Shown: one piece after another, positions 47,701 through 56,700 of the stretch
How the letters are laid out: every line of letters starts with the position of its first letter
Position numbering within the stretch: position 1 is the first letter of the stretch
Source of the DNA: Endomychus coccineus
Lineage: Eukaryota > Arthropoda > Insecta > Coleoptera > Endomychidae
Direction of reading: 5' to 3'
Assembly: GCA_958510875.1 (NCBI GenBank)
Contig: OY294068.1
Coordinates: 73,262,633 to 73,326,632 of the forward strand
DNA length: 64,000 nt
Program-made: the position numbers and the translations under genes
Notes under the pieces: model-generated
Databases searched by the model: none
What the model was told of the DNA's origin: nothing
What the model saw: the letters and a program-made list of their open reading frames with translations, nothing else

Positions 47701-50700
47701 CCTCGTTCCACTGACGAGCGAAACAGCTGCTGTCACTGTTCAATTTGGAGAACCAAAACTTTCTCTGTAGCAATGCGAGTTGAAATAGTATATCTGTCGA
47801 CTTGTATAATCCAGTGTTTTCAAATGAACGGCCATTGGATTGATGTAGAAGAACCTATATTTTCGTTGCATTTTCCAACCAAACAAATTTAATATTATGA
47901 TTATATAAAAAAAACAATTACTTTGTTTTTATACCACTTTTAAAAATAACGAAAACATTATTATTAACACCGAAGTACCATTATCAAACAAATGCAAAAG
48001 TAGGAAGTAAACAATAAACAGCTCGAGTATAAATAGGGACTAAAGTACAGTACGGTTAATGAGATTACAATTAACAGTAAGGAATCATCTAAAATTTCAA
48101 AACCAGTAGATCCCGGGAATATACAGTGTGAATTAAGAAACAACTTGTGGTGCATTAGGATAATTATTAATAAATATTCTAAGAGTACTGTGAAAGACCA
48201 AGGAAAAGATCACTTTGGTATAGGTCTAACTGATCATTTAGGATATTATTATAGGGGTTGTTGAGACCTTTATAAATCTATCGATCCTAATTTATTTAAT
48301 TTGAAACCTTTCGTTTGATTATGTAAAATGCTTAGGTGGGCTATCTAAATTAGGAAAAATATGACCTGTTTGTAAATCATGGTTAGCAAAGATTGAATTT
48401 TGTTAAGTCTGAAAGGAGTAAAATCTTCAAGTTTAAAACTGATTTTAAAATTATGGCGTGATAAAATGTTAGCCATATTTTCGCTAACGGAACCAAAATA
48501 CGTCAGAGAAATGAATTTTGTTGATACATCTACGTGTTTTATATACAAGTAACACTTACATGTAACAACAAAATTCATTTCTCTGACGTATTTTGGTTGC
48601 GTGAGCGGAAAAAACGTCAACATTATACCACGCCATAATTTCAAAATCAGTTTCAAACCACAAAATAAACTCTGCCATTTTATGTATAATGCTAAGGACA
48701 AACCCGATAAATATAATAAACCTGGAGTGTAAGCTAATTTTCCCCGACTGTGATAACCTTTATATAAGTAGAGCCTGTCGTAATTTTAAAGCTAGGTATC
48801 AAGAACATTTTCGTTCTTTCAGACTTAACAACAGACTCAACCTTTGCTAACCTTTTTTTCTAACAGGTCATGCTCTTCCTAATTTAGATAGCCTACCTAA
48901 GCAGTTTACATAATCAAACCAAATTAAATACATGAGAATCAATAGATTTATGAATGATCAGTTAGACCTATACCAAAGTGATCTTTTCCTTCGTGATTCA
49001 AAGCAATCTTAGAATAATTCTTAGAATATTTAATAATAATTATCCTAATGCACAAATTGTTTCTTAATTCACACTACATATGACAGATATGTTTCCGTTG
49101 TCCAGTGGCTTACCCCGTATCACGTAATGGCTTATTCTATGCAATATTTTACTTATCTGATTAAATGTATTGGAAAACAAGATAAGTGATCTCGAAAAAA
49201 AACTCTAAAAATCAAATGACTGAGGTATTACAAAAAATTGAAGATCGAAAAGAGCGAGCACAATATGTAATTATTTACAACATGACAGAATCAAACTCTC
49301 CCGATATACAAAGTAAAATCAACTATGATACTAATGAAGTAAAGAGGCTAATTGAACCAATTATTCCAACATCAGTAATAAAAAAAATCACGAGAATAGG
49401 AAAACCAGATAATAACAAACGTCCAGTAAAAGTTACACTAAAAAATTCGGAAACAACCCTGCTTATTGTGAGAAATAAAAATCAATTGCCCCAATCTGAT
49501 ATAAGAATATCAACCGATCAAACAATTAGTCAGCGAAATCATTTAAAGAATTTATGTCAAGAATTGGAATACCGAAAATCAAATGGCGAAACTAATATAA
49601 CAATCAGATACAGACAGGGAACTCCAATAATCACCACTACTTCACCAAAAAAACTAAAAAATATGGGTACCCCAAACAACAATTTATCTATATACTATCA
49701 GAATGTAAGAGGACTAAGAACAAAACTCCTCCAGTTAATACAAAACGTTTCAAGTTGTCAATATGACATCATCATTTTCACAGAAACCTGGCTAGGTAGT
49801 GATATAGAAGATAGTGAACTAGGGCTCAAAAATTATACAATATATCGAAAGGACAGATCAATGGTAACAAGTGTACACTCACGCGGAGGAGGCGTTTTGA
49901 TAGGTGTTATCAACAAACTACCATCCAGGATTATCTATACACTTCATGACAATATTGAACAAATATTTGTGAATATCAATAAAAAGAATCAAGCAATGAT
50001 AATCGGCTCAGTCTATATTTCACCTAGCTCACCTTCCAGTATCTATGAAGATCATGGTGATAGTGTAGAAAATATTTTAGAAGAACTTCCAAACCATAAA
50101 CTTTATTTATTCGGTGATTATAATCTTCCTGGCATTAAGTGGACAAATGACGATCTGGGTGCTTCATTATTAAATGGTAATATTAATAACAATGCTAATA
50201 TAATATGCAATAATTTTGCATTTCTAAATTTATTTCAAAAAAATACAATTCACAATAATAATAATATTATTTTGGATCTATTATTTACTACTGATAAAAA
50301 TGTTAATGTGAGTAACGCAAGTGATATATTATTGTCGAGTGATCCACACCATCCACCACTAGGTTTCGATATGAATTGTTATGAAAATATGTACGAAGCA
50401 ATGCAGTATGACACACTATGCCCCAATTTTCAGAAAATAGACTATAATTTGTTAAGCAATTACCTATTACAAACTGATTGGGACTTATGTTTTGAAAGTG
50501 CCAATGATATAAGCAGTGCTTATATCATTATATTTTATGATATTTTATATACCGCAATTTCTAATCTTCTGATTTTCCTAAATGGTATACATCTGAATTT
50601 AAAAAACTCATTGAGACAAAAAAAAGACTCATAAAAATTTAAATTAACTGGATCGATAGAAGATTATTTAGTATTCTCATCTCTGAGGACTAGATGTAAA

Positions 50701-53700
50701 AAATTACACATACAAAATAGATCGATGAAAATACTACTTTCATAAAAAGGAACAAAAGATTTTACCAATTTAACTTGCATAACTTATTTTTATAATGCTC
50801 TATGCCGCTCAATTCTTGAGTATGCTTCTCCAGTATGGTCACCAAGTTATCAATCTCACATACATAGTACTGAATCTATTCAAAACAAGTTTCTTCTATA
50901 TCTAGCATATAAACTAAAAATTCCAAGGCGAAATTTTTCATCAACGCACATCAGATCCATGATGCAAATTAAAACATTAAAATTACGTAGGATCCATTCT
51001 GATATTATGTTCTTATTTAAAACCTTAAATAACCATGTAGATTGCTCAGATTTATTGTCACAATTTGGATTGCATGTGCCCTCAAAGTTTATCAGAACTA
51101 AATTTACATTTCACACTAGTTACCACCGAACTAATTACTTGCAGCATTCTCCTATTGCTAGAATTCTTTCAAATGGAAACAAAACAAAAATTGATTTCTT
51201 TTCAAATCCACTGTCAAGATTTAAAAGTGCTTTATTAAGGGAAAACCTACTGAATTGAATTGCGGTATATAAGAGTCATTTTGTATGTATCATTATTAAT
51301 TCTCTATATTTTTATAATCCACAAACTACCTAGAATCTACTAATAAACCTTCATTAATTTAATTATTTATATCTGTCTAAAATTTTGTAAATTGGGGCTA
51401 CCCGTTTAAATAAATAAATAAATAAATAAATAAATGGAAATGTGAAAGTACGCCTATGGGGGAAGATTCAATGAGATTTCATTAATATTAACCAAGTAAT
51501 TAAAATAACGAAAAATAATACTTACTAATACCAAAAGATTTGTTTTTGGATGTCTCATAATATCCACATGCCGCACAGCTTACCTTATTCACAAATTTAA
51601 GTTATCAAACGCCAAAGCAAACAACCAGGACAAAGGTAAGCCGCTTTGAATGAGTCATACCTGGGGTATGTGAATATCTCCCACTTCCGCTGCGCTTATT
51701 CATTTACGTTTGGGTAGCAAACGTTCCTTCCTCTCACTATTGATTCTAAGAACTGTTTATTGTGTACTTCATACTTCTGTATTGGTTTGATAATGGCACT
51801 TTGGTAATAAATATAGTATAAAAACAAAGTAAATAATTGTGTTCTCATTTAATCATAATGATAAATTAGCATAGATTTTTTGAAATTTAATATTGATTGT
51901 TTCAGGTAACTCATTGTATGCCATTTGGTCTAGAATTATTGAACATAAATCAGAGTTTACTCTGGTAAATAGGTAACGAGTTTCAGTTTTTGAAACTATT
52001 AAATGAAGGAACCATGTAATTTATTTCACTGACAACAAACTTTCGAAAATGAATGCTGCTTATATTTTCAATATCACATATTTTTAAAATATAGGAATAT
52101 AACACTTACCTAAAATAAGGTCCTGAGGAGTGTTGAATTCCAAAGAATCAGGCTCTTCCTGTGGTTTGATTACAGTAATACTTTTTTGATTATATAAATA
52201 AGCATAACCAGTACACAATAGAAATCGAAAGGACAATGTGTCACTCGGATGACCTTCTCTATAAAGGCCAGTAATTTTCAGCAGTTTAAAATCTCTAGCT
52301 AACGTAGGTGGATGTGGTGAGTTCATTTGAATACTAACTAGAGCGTAATGCATTTGAGGAGAAACATGCATATTCACAGCAGCTGCCAGAACTATTATGC
52401 AATCTTTATCGTATTGTATGTCAAGTAACCACGTATCGATTTCCGTTTGATCTCCTACACAACTCTCCCATAAGGCTACGTGAAAATTCTCTCGAATCAA
52501 ACGATTTAATTCTGCCACAAATAACAGTTGTTCAGGTGCATTTGATGATATTCTCCACTTCTGTATCGAATGTCCTGCTAGCACAAACACAATCCAGGTA
52601 TCATCATTGGATGGTATACTTAAAACTCTAACAAGTCTCTGGAAAAAAAACATTAGCGGTACAATAATAATTTCGAAAACAATTTGTATATAAAAGATAT
52701 TACATTAAAGAAACTAAATAACAGTTTACGAGGAATTTTCAGAGGTTTTGTCAACAGGGCAACAAACCGAACTCTCCGAATCAACGATTTTTGCCATTGG
52801 AATAAGTCTTGTGTGATTATCCCATTGAAAGATTAACTTTTTAGCGATTTAGCCCTGCCTTTTTTTAGATTTGTTTTAGGTTAGAATTATAGGTATAATT
52901 TATAGCTCAACCCTTTTCAAAATAATTTACCGATAATATTCCCTTAATATCACAGGAAATCGGAAACTTGTTTCTGTGAAGTTGTGGTCCCGTTTCAGAA
53001 GTGAAATAATATTCAACGAAACCTTCTTAAACAATCCAAACATTCCGGAGAAAGCGTTTTTATCAATTCTCAACAAACTCGGCACCCATCTTGCAGATAA
53101 CTTTCACATATCAAATTCTTGAATAAGTATATGATATAGCCCTAGTCCTAGCTATTTCAGAAACTTCCAAGCAATATATATGTTAGTGATTGTAATAAAT
53201 GCAGTAAGTATTAATAATTATCGGTTCGTGTTAATAATGTACGTACACAGTTCTAGTTTTCTAAGTTCAGTAATTGTTTTAGTTTATCATGATTTAGTTT
53301 ATTTACACTATTGGTACTATTTAGAGGTGTTCCTGTGATGTAAATCTCTTTTAGAAAAGTTAGGTTTGCTATAGTTGAGTTATGACCAGTTAAGCTGGAT
53401 TTTAATATTCAGGATGTTATATTATAGTCCAGGCATTTAAGGATGAAAATCGACGATTTTTGTCCGAATTTCCGCGAGGTGTAAATTTGGTCTATTCTTA
53501 TGTATTTTGACACGCTGAACACGATGGTGTAGATTAAATTTGGATTAACCTTGTGCTCGAAAAACTATGGCCATTTTTTGGACCTGGAAATGGCCATTTT
53601 TTGTGTTTGAGACAAAACTATCAGTTTTATGAAAAAATGTTTCGAACAAAAGTTGTTGGAAAAACTAATACGCAACTTTTGGATTTAGTCTCAAGTCGAT

Positions 53701-56700
53701 TCGAGGTTGTGGGCCCAAGATAGGGCCCATTTAATGTGTTTTTTGGCACATTGAAAAATTGAGTATATGTCAAAGAGTTTTCAATTTTTCATATTCTGTT
53801 TTGGTGAAAATATAGTATTTTCATTCTTCTTTTATTTGATTCTTAGTATTTTAACCTATCTCATTTTTTGGAGTCACAATCGACCATTTTGGAAAATCCG
53901 TATTTTGCGAATTTCAGACTGAATACTAATGTTATCAAACTAAAACCAAAATTATTCGAAAGACTTCATCATTTTGCATATAATATCCAAAATTCAAGCA
54001 TTTTTCTCCGGAGACATAGCTTTAGCGCCATTTTGAAAATTTTGGACCAACGAAAAATCCAAACTTTTTGAGCTTAGAAATTTTTTACGGAACCCAAATT
54101 CTAGGTTCTATTAGAGGTTTTGATAGCGAGTAAGTCTAAGCAGATCGATTTAGGTCGAATAGAAATGAAGCTATCCTAATAAATGTGTTTGGGCCTCTAA
54201 AGGCTATAGATTCATTCACAATTCCAAGTTATAACGAATTTCATCATAAAAATTTAGCGCGGAATTTCATGTAGCGGCAATAAGCCAGGGTCGTTACAAT
54301 AGATTTCGCGCGCGAAATAATGGTTTTCCACTCTGAAAACATCGTTTCGACAAATATCTATGTAATTTTGAAGGGATGGAAATGTATAAGCAGCTGATGG
54401 TAATACCTTATTTGCATTACTAAACCCAAGCAGTAAACAGGCACATTTTATTTTCCAATTTAGTTTACTCTGATAATAGCTATTTGGTAGCTGAAAGATC
54501 CAACGTACTTAAACAGTATTTTTAATGGATAAGGGTGATTATTTCTTACTTTTTAATTAATATTATACTTATTTGTATTATAGTGTACACACACAGTCCT
54601 AGATTTCTAAGCTCAGTAATTGTTTTAGTTTATCATGATTTAGTTTATCTCTTTTGGAAAAGTTAGGTTTGCTATAGTTGAGTTATGACCAGTTAAGCTG
54701 AATTTTAATATTCAGGATGTTATATTATAGTAGTTTTGTTTTTGAGATTTAGCAAAAATGTGGTCTAGACAAAACTTGATCCCATTGATTTCTCTGGTAG
54801 ATTTATTTACGAACATAGCCATGTTCGTCAAATATATTTCAAGAATCGAAAGTTTGTGGAATGTGTAATTATAGTAAGTCGATATTTATAAAATACTCAA
54901 CATGATCTGTAATCAATCTCTTCTTTCAAAGCTATTATGTGCTATGCTTTTGGTAGACTACAATTATATTTCTGTCGTTATAGTTAATACAATCAAATTT
55001 TGATTTGTATAGTTTTGGGTGGAATGGTTTTCAGTACATTTACCATATATTGCCTCATATATTTGCAGTCATTGATTGTAATTAAAACCAGCACATTTAA
55101 AACATCTTGAGACACTCAAATTTTCGTAAATAGGACAAGTGTTGTATTTTATGTTGATTTTTTAGCTTGCATTACATTTGTATATATTCCACAATTGCAA
55201 AGCAATAACCTGTTCTTGAATTTTGAGTATTTTGACTTGTCATTTTCATCCATAAAATCATTTTGAATTATAATTGATTCATTTACCTCTTCAATTTGTA
55301 CTTTGAGATCGATATTTGCAATAGAAACACATGGTTTTTTCCATTTAGTGTTACTTATAACATATTGGTGTCCCAGGATTTTATTAAGTTCATTTTTCAT
55401 TCTATCATTTGTACTTCTTGAATTACATTTAATTAAAAGAGATCCATTTTTATATTTTTTCATTAGATTTATTCCAACTCCTAGTTAACTAGGATTGATT
55501 ATTGCAACATCCTTTCTTTACTTAGAATTAATTTTCCCTTAAAAATGATGAATTCATTCCTCAAATACAACAGGTTTAAAATACCATGTCAAGTGTTCCC
55601 AGCTTCTAAAGACTTTCGTTTTCGCCAGAAATAATCTAAGCAATTATATTTTGGCTGTCTGCTTTGGCTCTATCTATATCTGGTACCCTTCTTCTAACAT
55701 TTTGACCTATTTTTGCAACTGGAAATTTAGCATTTTTCGGCTTAATTTTCGAGTGACTTTTTAGTCGCCCATATGGATCACAGGCTTTTGTTAATAATAA
55801 CCGATAATTATTAATTATTCTCGATTTATTGCAATAACCATAATATACACACTTTATATATCCTAGTGGAACTTTTCACGCTATAGAGGTCATCTTATAT
55901 GCCTGTCAGTTTTTTGACAAGTAAATGAAGGTGTGATATCACTCAACATATCTTTTATCTCATTAAAATTGATTATGTATGTTACACTTTTATAACAAAA
56001 AACATACACTTAATTACCTACTCCAACACTTGTCCATCATCTGTGGTTACACCATAAGTAAAACTATATAATAGTCAGTTTTTCGAATAATAAATCTTGC
56101 ATGATAGTTTTGGAATTTATTTTACTATACAGTATAAAACTAGGATATATCATAAAATTCAACCGGGCATCAGGTGTCTTTATAAAACAGAGTTGTGAAA
56201 TGCATTATGTAGACCATTTGGTTAAATTTCTATGTAACATAGAATATATTTAAAATCTATCATAAGCGATTTTTAAATCATTTCGAATATACAGAATGTT
56301 TCAGAAAGACCACCCGTAAATGCAGGGGACGGTAGATTAAACAAAAAAATCAGATTTTTTCATATAAACTATGGTCCTACCTTCTTTCGTTTCGGAGATT
56401 CAGGGCAGGGCGTTGAATTTAATTTTTTTTTTAACGAAATTTTGCTGTAGCTCCTGTGCAGTTACAGATATTTCATTGAAATCTGGTACTCGGGGGTTTC
56501 AGAAGACGCCGAATAAGACGACTTAGTTAGTTTTTGAATATGCACTAGAGGGCGCTGGGTGCGCGACTTTTTGTCGATTATTTCAGCCTTAACTTTTTCG
56601 AAAGTAATTTTTTTGTTTTCGCTGCACATTTCCTGGTTCATAATTATATTGCAAACAAATAAAGTACTCTTGTTGAGGGTCTCAAAATTTCACCGTTTTC

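Larger units (their letters stand above)
47100..47900. mobile_element. Cluster of hammerhead-bearing units (family IV)
   Basis: A - strand copy (about 47100-47400) faces + strand copies (about 47470-47890). Shared blocks include ACATTCTCAGTGGGA, TTCGCCAAACATTTTCGAA and GGTAGTTATATCACTGCCGG. On the + strand two hammerhead cores lie exactly 180 bp apart (47531 and 47711), which is a tandem arrangement. No protein is encoded. Confidence 0.7.
49140..51435 (+). mobile_element. CR1/Jockey-like LINE with RT deleted
   Basis: The order is the end of ORF1, endonuclease, a scar near 50640-50760 where the whole reverse transcriptase is missing, the C-terminal end (FYNALCRSILEYASPVWS, then to stop 51258), a 3' UTR and a tail of AAAT repeats (51410-51434). 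The 5' end is truncated. Confidence 0.85.
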
